From NCBI RefSeq assembly GCF_964355755.1, contig NC_092674.1, forward strand, positions 3,849,001 through 3,913,000: 64,000 nt of DNA. Direction: 5' to 3'. This stretch comes from Antedon mediterranea. Taxonomy: Eukaryota; Echinodermata; Crinoidea; Comatulida; Antedonidae. A program made the translations under genes and the position numbers. Below are positions 13,181 through 24,300 of the stretch, in pieces. The notes below the pieces were generated by a model. The model was not told the origin of the DNA. It saw only the letters and a program-made list of their open reading frames with translations, and ran no database searches. Positions within the stretch are counted from its first letter, which is position 1. The number at the start of each line of letters is the position of its first letter.

Positions 13181-13186
13181 AATAAA
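13181..13186 (+). terminator. Polyadenylation signal of the UGGT gene
   Basis: An AATAAA hexamer lies 95 bases after the TGA stop at 13084-13086, in AT-rich sequence. A second AATAAA overlaps 13210-13216. Either could direct 3' end formation; no transcript evidence is available here. Confidence 0.55.
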
Positions 13187-13410
13187 GTGACAGTGTACGA
13201 AGAAATATGAATAAAAATTCCGTTTAATACAGTTTTTAAAAACAATCATGTAATTTTCAAAACTTTTCTAGCTTGTATATTTCTCAATATATTTGATTTT
13301 ATGGAAAGAACTGGTGTATCCCTTTACTGATTTCTGTTCTGTATTTAAATATCTTGACTTATTTAGTAAATACTCAGTACTTAAATAGTGGTCACTCATT
13401 GAGAGTGCTC

Positions 13411-13557
13411 TAAAGCTCTAAAGAACTATCAAACTAGTTTGAAAAAAAAGTGAGATTTACCCAAATATGGTAGTAATATGCTTAAACACGTTAGTGATAT
13501 GACATCATCACATCCATATATGGGCACACATAAAGTTTGATAGTGTAGATAGAGCTT
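13411..13557. repeat. MITE copy 8, downstream of UGGT
   Basis: Copy of the intronic family about 325 bases past the UGGT stop. The left end is changed (TAAAGCTCTAAAGAACTATC); the right end AGTTTGATAGTGTAGATAGA is well kept. Confidence 0.75.
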
Positions 13558-13616
13558 AAAAAATGAATTAACATTCATTTATTATTTGCTTATTATTATA
13601 TTATATATTGAGCGAG

Positions 13617-13862
13617 ACAAAGCTTTCATTGAGTAGTACTACCACTCAATATTGAGTAGTACTACCACTCAATATTGAGCAGTACTACTCAATATTGAGT
13701 AGTAATACCACTCAATATTGAGTAGTACTACCACTCAATATTGAGCAGTACTACCACTCAATATTGAGCAGTACTACCACTCAATATTGAGCAGTACTAC
13801 CACTCAATATTGAGCAGTACTACCACTCAATATTGAGTAGTACTACCACTCAATATTGAGCA
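13617..13862. repeat. Palindromic 23-bp tandem array
   Basis: About ten copies of a 23-bp unit near CACTCAATATTGAGCAGTAC plus TAC. Each contains the near-palindrome ACTCAATATTGAGT, and the spacer AGTACTAC is itself partly self-complementary. The array can form serial hairpins. It lies in the intergenic stretch after UGGT. Confidence 0.9.
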
Positions 13863-15018
13863 CTCTGTGAATGCAATGTTGCACTTATACTCAGGAAAAA
13901 ATGGAGTTGAAGGTATATTACTGATAATTAAGGCAGTTGGCATAGTTTTTCACTGTAATTCAGATAGTACCACAACACTCTATTTTTCTCATTATTTAAA
14001 TTTTGACAGGCATATACACTGCCATCATAATTTTGAAATATAAGAACAGATTCTTATGCCCACTTTATAATTTATCTGATCACACAAACTTCATTTGTGT
14101 AGCTTCACACACTCAGAAAAGTAGTAAAGAACTGCTCTACTTTTCAGACAGGCTGATTCGTTGAATTTCTGAACATTCAACCAATCAGAACACCTTTGTC
14201 AAAAGTTGCAGCAGACAATCAAAAGTACAGAATTGGATGCGAGGGATAAGTGCACTCTGACACACTCTAGGCATAACAGTTAATTATTTGAAGAAAATCA
14301 TTGTTAATGGAATTTAAAGTGACCACAATACAAAAAGAAAAGTCTGAGGCTACTACCAGGTTGTCAGTTGCCTTCAAACTGAGAGAAAGGTGTATGTTTA
14401 TAAAGCTAGGCCTATAACGAAATGATAGGCATTGGGGGCCTAGCTCGATCAATATAGTAAATGAGAGACTCGACCATCATATTTTATATTTGGCTCAGTA
14501 TGTTAAAATTTAAAAATATCAAACTCAATATTTTTAAACTTCCGCAATTACGACTTTCATTTCTTTTTGCAAAATAAAATATTTACTATCAAATGCATTT
14601 GTATTTTTGAATGATTTTGTTTAAATAGTATTTTGAGTTTGGTGTTCCTTTGGTCAAATGCATGACTGTATTACGCGTGCGGTCAAAATACACGATCAAA
14701 TAACGATCAGAGACGAAGCTGCTTAACGAAACTCCTCGCCAAAAAAAATCTAAAAAGAAGAATAGGGGCCTATAATGATGAGATAAATAATAAAACTGAT
14801 CGAAGGTCTCCGAGTAGCATCTACCTGAACACCTGAAACTACAAAACTGTTATTTTATCACGAAAATTGTTGTATTTTTTGTCAACACCACCTGTAACTA
14901 AAACAGCAGCTAGGCTGATCACGTGATGTCTACTAAAAAAAGGACATTCCAGTCAACGAATTGGGCTCAGCCGGTAACACTAGGCATTCAAAGCAGGTAC
15001 GTGCGACGCTAACAGACG
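13863..15018. other. Intergenic, no gene seen; includes a duplicated segment
   Basis: No supported coding region. Positions 14496-14697 are closely similar to 28787-28943 (shared words such as tttccgcaat and gactttcatttctttttgca). The match stops abruptly at about 14697 and resumes at about 19237, so some 4.5 kb was gained here or lost in the other copy. Confidence 0.6.
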
Positions 15019-15077
15019 TACCACACAGGGGTGTCACGAAAGCTCAGACCACGAAAGCTCAGACCCTCTAAGACCTA

Positions 15078-16180
15078 AGGCCCTGTTCAGACCCATGGCG
15101 TTAGACCGTTTTAGCGTACGACGCTAAAAGAATGTGTGTCTGAACAGTTGGGGATTAGCGTACAACGGTTGTAGCGTTGTAGTGGAAAACGGTTGATAGT
15201 ACCGTTTTAGCGTACGACGCTACTGTAAGTCAACGTTGTATCCAATCAGAACGTTTCCTGTTATGACGCGAAACAAGGTTTGACCTAGGCTGACATCTTG
15301 TATCGTCAATGTGTGAGATGGATTTCAATAACAAAAAGGCCAGAATAAATAAGGCCTAACTACACTACAAATAACTACAATAACTACAATAACTACAATA
15401 ACTACAATAACTACATTACAAAGGCTACAGACTACTATCAACTGATTACCATTATATTTTCTAACAAATGACATAAATACATGCACCTTGTATTTAAACA
15501 TAGGGACTACGATCCCATCCGCTTTTAGGCCTAGCTAGGCCTAGAGCCATTCACGCATTTCATTCAAGCTAAAAACAGCGTGGGACATCAAGTCACTCAT
15601 TCATACAAGGCAGACTAGACTGGACAAGTTTAATGCTGAAAACCCCCTAACTCCTAAAAAAAATCAGTAAACAAACAAGGGGAGCTGTGTCCCTTTTATT
15701 AGCAAGTTAAGGGTTATTTTCAACCGACTGGACCAAAGAATATATATCTTTGACTGGACTGGATAGACTAATCACAATCATTTTTTTCTTCATCATTACG
15801 AGGCCTGCTTTATTTTCGTAACACAAGAAGAGCCTGGGGAAAATGTTTTTTACTACAAACAAAATAAAAACAATAGAAACAGAAATTTGGCTTTACTATA
15901 TTTTTCTTAAATAAATGCTGAGGTATGTTTTTTATTAATTTTGTCATAATTGTAGGGCTGAGATCTAGGCCTATATACAGTGGAAATAATGATGAAAACA
16001 CGTGGGTAAGAGCACATGAATATGCAACTAGAAACAACCTGGATGACGTACTTCCGTTGTAATGATAATCGTACGCTATGGGTCTGAACACCTCGTTTTT
16101 TTCTCTGCGGTTTGTAACGTGACCTTGATAGTAACGTTGTACGCTAAAACGGTCTAACGCCATGGGTCTGAACAGGGCCT
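15078..16180. mobile_element. TA-flanked MITE nested in the left arm of the MULE-like element
   Basis: Terminal inverted repeats begin AGGCCCTGTTCAGACCCATG and continue with GGTTTTAGCGTACGACGC-like words. Both ends are flanked by TA (15076-15077, 16181-16182). The other arm of the host element, near 18460-18490, carries the uninterrupted site (in reverse complement gacctagatcacg), which shows a single TA before insertion. This supports a Tc1/mariner-type mechanism. The interior has no intact ORF. Confidence 0.8.
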
Positions 16181-16656
16181 TAGATCACGAAAGCTAAGAC
16201 CCAACACCTAACTAAGATTACAAATATTTATCTTTCGCACCTGCCTTGTATTTTAACTCCTAACATTTATTCTGAATATCACACCTTAGAATTGGCACTT
16301 TCATGAAAAAGAATCACATAAAAAGTAACAAATACATTTTTAAATTGATGATTTTACAGACGTTTTTCTCGCACACAAAATGACTAGCCTACAGTACAGT
16401 AGGCCTACCCCATGGGCCATGTTCAATGTTTTTGTTTCTATGGAACGTCAAAAGAGCAAAAATTATATAGAGGGCTGAAAACTCTGTGGAGTCCATCTAC
16501 AGTGTGGATGGAACAATGTAAAATTAAAATTGTAATGATAATAGTATAATCATGCAAGTACGAAGAAATAAATACTGGCAAATAAATTTTCATTTAAAAA
16601 TCATGATAAGTTTTTTTGTTTCGTTTTCTTTCTGTTTTTATACTTGTACTATTATT

Positions 16657-17966
16657 CAGGGGCGCAGCCAGTGGGGGGGTCACGGGGGTCCTGACCCCCC
16701 CCCCTTTTTTTTAGAAAAAATAAATAAAAACATGAGACAACAATACAGATCAAATCATCCTGGAGATACTGTGGAAGATTACTACCGAGCAGTATTACCA
16801 AATCAACTTCTTGATCATTTACAAACCGAGTTAAAAACCCGTTTTTCTGCCGATAACAGGCCATGCTTTAAAATATTTGGCGTAGCACCCGAGTCTATCG
16901 TGAAGTGTAATGTTGAAGAAGTCTTCAAGGAACTTGAATTTGGTACGGTGATCTGCCAAGACACGAACATCTTCATTCCGAGCTTCAGTGATGGAAGCGA
17001 CTGTGTAAAATTAGCGGATCCAGATGTGTTCCCGAATGTGCGTGCAAGTCTTCTAATCGTGTAGGCCTATGCCCGTAACGTCTGCTGAAGCTGAACGGAG
17101 TTTTTCGACTTTGTGGAGAACGAAAACCTGTTTGCGAAATCACATGTCTTATGAGCAGCTTTCGGGATTGTGCCTCATGAACATACACTTTAACATGAAC
17201 ATTAATACAGAGAATGTCATTCGCGAATTCTGTCTCCAAGCCAAGAAGAATGTTCCAAACTAATGTTTAAAGATGCATCACGCGATGTCTAGAGCGCCGT
17301 TATAGTAAAATGTATGATAATAATTTAGAAGTTAGTTATTACAATTATGTACAGTATAAGATATCACCTATACTATACATTCGAACAAAATAGGTATATT
17401 TTTAAACAAAATATTGTATGTACTGGGTATGATAAGCGTCTCACATACACACGGAGCCAAGATAGCTTCTTGGACTTGCACAGTGTATGAACTCTAAACT
17501 TACGGTTCTCATTTAATTATATCACTCCATGCTATCATTCTAATTTCTTTTTTCAAACTTTTGCAACTCTACGTTCATTTCATGCAACTTTTGTATTGGT
17601 GAAAAGGGAGGAATTCAAATAATTCTTCCTCTGAGTTTACAGCCTCTCTACACAAATCAACAAACAAGCAAGAAAAAAAGTGTTTGTCTGTGGCAGCCTG
17701 GAATATAAAAATGTTATGTAATGAAAATGAGAGTTGTTTTTTGTTTTCTTTGTTTCAGTTTATTAGTGTTAACATTGTCATATTTGTGTGTGTGTAAACC
17801 GATTCAAATGATCTAGATGGTGCTAGACCGCCAAAGCTTCCAGGGGGCGCCGACCGGGGGCCCTTGGCGGCCCCCTGGCCCCCAGCCCATGGTTGCTCGC
17901 TTCGCTCGCAAAATACTCACATATTTGGTTGACCCCCCCTTTAATTCTTTGTTGGCTGCGCCCCTG
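16657..17966 (+). mobile_element. hAT transposon remnant
   Basis: Inverted ends CAGGGGCGCAGCC and GGCTGCGCCCCTG are typical of hAT elements. Flanking octamers at 16649-16656 and 17967-17974 match at six of eight bases, consistent with an old 8-bp target duplication. The element lies between the two inverted arms of the surrounding MULE-like element. It is internally deleted and keeps only the 3' part of a transposase. Confidence 0.8.
16721..17263 (+). pseudogene. hAT transposase C-terminal fragment with frameshift
   Basis: Two blocks of reading frame. The first, to 17064, has no diagnostic motif except LADPDVFPNVRASLLIV, which resembles the region before the dimerisation domain. The second, 17069-17263, contains PVTSAEAERSFSTLWR and SYEQLSGLCLMNIH, the signature of the hAT C-terminal dimerisation domain. 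A stop and frameshift near 17062-17069 separate the blocks. The BED zinc finger and the catalytic DDE part are absent, so it is inactive. Confidence 0.8.
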
Positions 17967-18609
17967 TTATTGTTGCTCTTTTGGCGCTCCATAAAAACAA
18001 AAACATTGAGCATGGGGAGCTCGAGGAGTTACATTACAGTATACAAAGAAACACATCTGTAAAATCATCAATTTAAAGGATTTATTTATTTGTTATTATG
18101 TGTTTCTCCTTCTGAAAGTACTTATAAGTCCTAATTTTAATGTGTGGTGTTCAGGATAAAGTTAGTCAACAAATTTGGAGTCAAAATACAAGAAAAGCAG
18201 GTGCGTAAGAAAAACATCCTCTGAACCAACACAATGGAGTAAATATATACCAACAAACAACCCGTCAAGTTTGTTTGTTGTAAAGAAAAAATATACATTT
18301 ACTCAACGGGCGAAAATAATGTGAGTTTATCTATGTTTTGCGGTAGTATTAAATTATATTTATGGTAATAAATGAAACCTACTGTGTTTAAAATTATGTA
18401 TGGATAAACAAGTATTGTTTTTAAGCTGTAGTATATCTTAGTATTTGTAATCTTAGGTGTTGGGTCTTAGATTTCGTGATCTAGGTCTTAGGGGGTCTTA
18501 GCTTTCGTGGTCTGAGCTTTCGTGACACCCTACTACACAGCCCAGATCTAGTAAAACTATTTGGTGATAGCATTAAGTAAGGCCTTTACATGCCCATTGA
18601 TGGCTGATA

Positions 18610-19070
18610 TAATTAGATCATCTATAACGTCAGCATTCGAAACCAAGATTTTCATGGATGAAAATGTGAACAAAGCTGTAGAAAAAATAGAAACCAGGTT
18701 TGATTATTTGGAAATTGTTTGATATTGAAAGCAAACAAGATGAAATTGCAACCAATACTGCTTCGGAAACCTCGTACATTGATGAATTACATCACAAAAT
18801 ACAAAAACCGGCCGTACAACTGGACGATCTTGAACAATATTCTCGTAGGAACTGTCTACGCTTATTCGGAATCCCGGAGACAAGTAAAGACAATACTGAT
18901 GAAATTGTGGTAAACCTAGCAAATAGTAAACTTGGAATTGACATTAATCCGCACGATATTGATAGGTCTCATCGGACAGGAGCAAGAAATGGCAAATCGA
19001 ATCGTCCACGACCAATCATCGTGAAATTTACTTCTTATCGGAACAGAAAAAGAATCATCACAGCGTAGAA
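18610..19070 (+). pseudogene. LINE ORF1 fragment (L1-ORF1-like, Transposase_22 type)
   Basis: The frame 18700-19068 includes LEQYSRRNCLRLFGIPE and DIDRSHRTGARNGKS, followed by RPIIVKF. These match the RNA-binding core of L1-type ORF1 proteins and the intact ORF1 at 52565-53344 (QYSRRENIEIRGI, ASHRIGNRD, RPIIVKF). Upstream the frame is broken, and the sequence ends without an ORF2. It sits inside the roughly 4.5-kb block present here but absent from the duplicate at 28.9 kb. Confidence 0.75.
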
Positions 19071-19400
19071 ATCTGAAAGGAAGTGGCATTTCAATCCAAG
19101 ATGATCTGACATGGAAGTTGGAACAGAAGGAATCTACTTGCTGAAGCCAAGAAGCACCCAAGCACAAAGAGCGTATGGTCAATCGATCGAAAGGTGATGG
19201 CGACAGTAGTCAGAAATGACAGGGAAGTAAAATTAACAAAATGTTATGGGACATCGTCTGTCAGCTGACTAGAGAATACAGTATAATTATGACTAAAATA
19301 ATGATATAGAATTTGCTAATTTTCAAATTTTATTTTCAAACGAAATCGGTGGCGCCCTCTGACCGTATAAATATCGAGTAGGCTACGCGTAATTACGGCG

Positions 19401-20508
19401 CTATACCACGCGCGCGTCATTTGATTGACTGATCCATGTGTGGTTTAGTATTTGATTGATAGTCAGTCGTTTCCTAGGATCCTTTCGCAGAATAGATTTG
19501 ATTAAGTCTGTAGCTTCTCTTGAAATATGGCTTAATTTAGGGAATGGAACACGGTCTAAATCCATCGTTGCGATAATTCTGTTGATGTTGGAGTCATCGT
19601 ATGGCATCGATCCAATAATCTGAAATAAAAGTCGTGTGATGATAAAAGAAAAACGGTGCGCGTGACGTAAGAATTGCTCATTAATGTGATATTTTTTGAC
19701 AATATATATGGTTTTAGAAAGGTGATTTTCTTTCTATTATGCCGACTCAAATCTGCTTATGAAACCAATGCCCTTCTTTGCATCATGAAGAGGAGAGGAA
19801 TGGTTTTTATTAGTAGGCCTATACTTCATAAAAATAATAGTATAATAATATTACCATAACGAAAAGCACTACCCCTATACTCCAGATGTCGGCGTCGTGA
19901 GGGTCATACGCAATCCCCTTCAGTATCTCAGGTGACGCGTAAGCCGAGCTGCCACAAAACGTCATACAAAGTCGATCAGCGTCACTCCATTGACGCGCAA
20001 ACCCAAAGTCACTTATTTTCACCGTCAGGTTATCGTGCAATAGAATGTTCTCGCATTTAAGATCTCGGTGGAAATACCCGCGTGAGTGTAAATAGTTTAC
20101 AGCCGTAAGAATCTGGCGAAACATGATTGTTGCGTGGCCTTCTTTAATGTACCTATGCTTCTGAATGTGTTTAAGAAGATCACCCCTGTAAGCCAGCTCC
20201 ATCAGAATACAGATTTTATTTCTGACATAAATGATATCGAGTACTTTTGTAATATTTGGGTGACTGATTTCCTGGAGAATATCCATCTCGCGCGGAAGAA
20301 ACTTACTGAAGTAATCGTCTTCAATTCTTTGTCGGGTGATTATTTTCATGGCTGCTGGTGTGCGTAAATTACTTAGAAAAACTTGTTTAACTTTTGAATA
20401 CGTGCCTTCGCCGATGGTATTGCCAATTATGACGCCTTTTGATTTAAGATCAGTTACGTAAGACTGTTCACAATCGGTAGGCCTAGTAGGCCTTGTAATT
20501 ATAGGCAT
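19401..20508 (-). CDS. TSSK: TSSK-like serine/threonine protein kinase, two exons
   Basis: Cytosolic protein kinase of the testis-specific serine kinase group (CAMK branch), whose known members act in sperm development. Exon 1 is 19855-20508 and exon 2 is 19401-19619, joined by a phase-0 GT-AG intron; the total is 290 residues, normal for TSSK proteins. Visible motifs in order: glycine loop GEGTYSKV, catalytic lysine AAMKII, HRDLKCEN, DFGFARQ, activation segment CGSSAYASPEIL, ADIWSIGVVLFVM, then SMPYDDSNI in exon 2. All catalytic residues are present. The start ATG at 20506-20508 precedes a short N-terminal tail. A broken copy lies at 29.1-29.8 kb. Male-germline expression is a family inference only. 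Confidence 0.85.
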
Positions 20509-20509
20509 C

Positions 20510-21362
20510 CTATGTTCTTGTAGGCCTATTCAAAGGTATAGGCATAACACCATCAGCATTCAAATGTTCTTTGTTCGATGTGTTTATGTTTTCGTTGCCT
20601 CAGTAGGGCCTAATAGTAAATTGTTACCCACGACGTTATATGAATATTGCAGTGGTCTGAAAAAGATATCTTATTAAGAACCACCACCAATAATAATAAT
20701 AAAGTTGTTGCGCAGCAACCGGAATACGCTAAATACGCGCTAAATTACAGAAAGACGCGCCTATTTTGTTCTTCCAGCACGGAGAGTACTCATACTTTTT
20801 AAAGTTTGAACCCGGAAAGCGGGTTGTAGTATTATTTGGTAGTGTAGTTTGAAATCTGTGTGTAATATAATTTAAAAACGAAACAAGTAACATAAATCTA
20901 TACGAACACATTTTTTATTCTAAATAGTACAGTATATAGAGTATTTGTCTTTCACGTATAATTTATTCTGCCCTTGTGATGTAATTGGGATAGGTTTTTT
21001 TTTATTTCGCATGTTGACCGATTATATGACACTAAAATTAAATTCTTCTTGAATTCCTAAAACCACCCTCCCATTCTAGATGTAAAAATAACTACCTAAA
21101 AACAAGCGCTTCTTACGTTACTATCAATTCCTAAAGGATGCACTATAGGCCTATTGTTATTATTGTAAAGCCATGAAAATGTTATAAGTGATAACAATCC
21201 ATTCGGGAGGAAGAAGTACATCCGTTGTTACGTCGTACGATATCATTTGCTGTCATACTTGTAATAGCCTCAAATCTATTATAAACTCTCTGCCTTGCTT
21301 CACATCTTTTCTATTCCAACCTCCAATGCTCAAACATTGATTTAGATCCCCCCACTTCTTAC
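20510..21362. other. Spacer between the TSSK gene and DED unit 1; duplicated block
   Basis: No gene seen. Positions 20520-20940 are similar to 29820-30240, upstream of the broken TSSK copy. Positions 21060-21345 belong to a block that recurs at 30480-30620, 42405-42690 and 61150-61440 (shared words caagcacttcttacgtta, aattcctaaaggatgcact, ttccaacctccaatgctcaa). The block sits just 3' of DED units, so it is part of the duplicated segment. Confidence 0.7.
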
Positions 21363-24300
21363 CTAATTTATTATCGTTTCTTTTTTTTTCTGACTTTTCA
21401 AAGCATCTGGACTACAGCTTCTCTTATTAGTTGTTAGTGGTTTTAGTTTAGAAGCTACATGATGTAGACCTATAATATATGTAAGGTCTTCAATAAATTC
21501 TTTCGCACCATCAGCAAATACATTCTTTGTTTTTTCAAGATGCATGATTCGAGACCATTGGTCTGTATACTCATTATGTGGTACGACATACAGGTATCCC
21601 ACCTCTTTTGCCTCCTCTGGTGAAAGTACTTTCCCCATTTCTATTAGTGTTTGTCGATAGGCCGAGAATGATGTAACTTTGCCATCCTTGTTTGCATCAC
21701 TGAGTGATTTCACCTCCTCTGATCATGTCGATTATAACTTTGTAGTCTGTACGCTTCAGTTTGCCAGAAGCCATTAAGTCATCAAACAAGATCTTCATGT
21801 TTTGGTGTTTTGTTGCGTCATCTATCTCGTTAGTTTTTCTCCTTTTTGGTACCATCTTTATGTCTATAGTATCATTGTCCTAAACTCCTTGGAGGTTAAC
21901 TCTAAAGAAAGAAGTTACTTATAATCTTTAAAATAGGCCTTTGAGGTCTTGTAAGCTATATATCTAAAAAAAACAGCAAAAAAAACCCCCCCAAAATAAG
22001 GTTAATAAACACATAAAAATGCATATATTACAAACATTCTTAACCTTTAAAACGATGATTATGATAAACGAAATCAATAGATACCTTTAGGTACTGATGG
22101 CACATCTGTTTCTGCATCCTTACCTGCTTAACAAACAAAAACTACAGTTTAAAAATAACAATAGGTGTCCGGGTTCGACATCAGGTAGTGGAACTTTAAC
22201 CAGGCAAGAGTGAATCACACTTCCCTGCTTTAACGAACTTACTAATAAATAGATTAAGATTTAATCATACAGTATTTACCTTGTTTCGTTGATGACGTCG
22301 ATTGTACATTGTCTTTAACCTCTTTAAATGTTGCCAGTTTATCTGTAATAAAGAATAAAGATAAAATACTTACATAAAGTGGTATCACGTACAAAAACAT
22401 CAATACAGCATTTTAAGTAAATATAAATATAATTACGTACAGACAGATCATGTGAGACGCTGAGGACGATATGTATTAGTAAAGAATGTTGTTTTACATA
22501 TCAAGTATTTTCTCTTTTTCTGCGGGGTTGAGTTTTCCTACAAACCGTTTTATTTTCTCTTCTGTTTTGTCTAAAAGTAACTCTTTCTCCAGGTGGAATA
22601 CTAGATCCCAGATATTTCCAAAGCCGTATTGATCTAGTTTGTAGAAAGCTTGTAAGTTACGCATATCTTCATCTGTCACCTCTCTCAGCGCTGCAAACAA
22701 GACCTTTCGATAAGGTGACAATCCTTTTCCCCTTTTGACACTAGCCGAGTCAAACTGTTTCATTACCCCAAAAAAATTGCAAGAAAATGTTTTTTGATGA
22801 ATTACAATAAAAAATGGTCTAAAAAAACATATATCAAAAGTTTACCAAAATCGGACTGCCGCAAAGGTTCAAAATTTGACGTTAAAAAAGATGGCCGCCA
22901 ATTTTTGAAAATCGGTAACCGCTTGTAGTAGACAGCTGTATTTGGTGTCAAATTGTTCAAAATATATATGCTTATATTTACACTTTTTGAACATTTTGTT
23001 GAAACATGACCGGAAATTCCATTTTGTGACCTTTCCATATATGACATAAAAAAATGTTCATATCTACGTAACTAAAAATCATAGAACCTTGATATTGGTG
23101 TAAAAATGTTCAGAACATACATATTTATATTTACTGTTTTTGAAAATTTTGTTCAAAAATAATCGAAAACACAAGGTTTCCCTTTAAGATGCCTGTAATA
23201 TATATACATACAGGATCTGGAAGAATTTCATGTGAAAATGGATTAAAGGAAAGGCAAATGGCAGTGAAAACAATCAAATGCAAACAATGGCAAAGGAACT
23301 TGATTGTGTAACTATACAGTTTGAAAATAATGTAAAAATAATAGATGCAAGAGAAAAAATATCACGATACACACCAAGAAATGTCAACAAAAGGAAGAAT
23401 TAAAACCATCTACTGTATAGCACATTGGCCTCTGATATGATATCAATGAGTTAAAAGCTGAACAGTTACAGATTAAATTAAGTAATTGGAAGCAATAACA
23501 AGGGAGAAGTGAAAGGAAGGAGGTTAAAGGGGGAGAAAGTTGTAAGAGCTGTGGTGCAATAATGAAAACAAAATATAATGGAATTCTTCTTGAACATGCC
23601 TCAAATATTGAGCAAGCAAACTTGAAGAAGTGAAAAAACAGAGTGATGAAGACGTAATATGAACATGGACATTACAATGATAAAAATAGTTAAATAATGG
23701 ATTTATTAAACAACAAAGTATATTGTTGGAGCTAGAAATGCTATAGACTACAGGTGTTTAACAACTTGGAAGCTTGGAGGCAGAGCCGTTATCAAAAATA
23801 CACATGGATTAGTTGTCATCCTCGCAAGAACTGCTTGACAAATCCAATCATACATTACATCTAGATGGAACGTCTAAAAAAGAGAAAACTATGGCACAGT
23901 TGGAATTGTCACGATTCGAACATCTACCAAAAGTTATGGGAAACTGGGAACAATGATGGCAAATCAACAGATGAATTAATTATCAAATTTGAAAGTAATC
24001 ATTCACCACAACCATTATACAGGCTCTGCTGAAGAATCTACACCGCATCCACTTTCTCTGCAAATAATTTCCGACGAAAGACAAAAACTGTGATCAAAAT
24101 CCAAATACTGTACACAAACCAAAGATGACACAATTAAACTTCTCGTTACAAAATATGGCAACAAGAATCATAAAAAAATCTGAACTCTCCATCGAAATGT
24201 AAATGTGCATCAAATATTCCCATTCCAAGATTTTTTTTTGGAAAGTGTGTGGAGCATTTATACGAGGACGAAATTACAAAGGAGCAGAAGAGTGGTATGT

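Larger units (their letters stand above)
15029..18530. mobile_element. Mutator-like (MULE-type) long inverted-repeat element, non-autonomous
   Basis: The ends are GGGTGTCACGAAAGCTCAGA and its reverse complement, followed by the repeated phrase ACGAAAGCTCAGACC. The 10-bp direct repeats outside (15019-15028 and 18531-18540) differ at one base, the size typical of Mutator-type elements. The inverted arms are long: 16250-16470 pairs with 17965-18160. The same arm sequences recur at 49360-49620 and 49905-50190. The arms are broken by two later insertions, a TA-flanked MITE and a hAT element. No MULE transposase is present. Superfamily is inferred from duplication size and arm length. Confidence 0.75.

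Noticed and set aside
13617-13862. CRISPR-like array
   Set aside because: Repeats are contiguous without unique spacers, and the context is eukaryotic; it is a palindromic minisatellite.
16552-17064. A host gene at the 5' side of the hAT fragment
   Set aside because: The first codons lie outside the element and the frame crosses its terminal inverted repeat, so the start is accidental.
22160-22240. tRNA-derived SINE or tRNA gene suggested by a GGTTCGA box
   Set aside because: Only a B-box-like word is present; no A box at proper spacing and no cloverleaf could be drawn.
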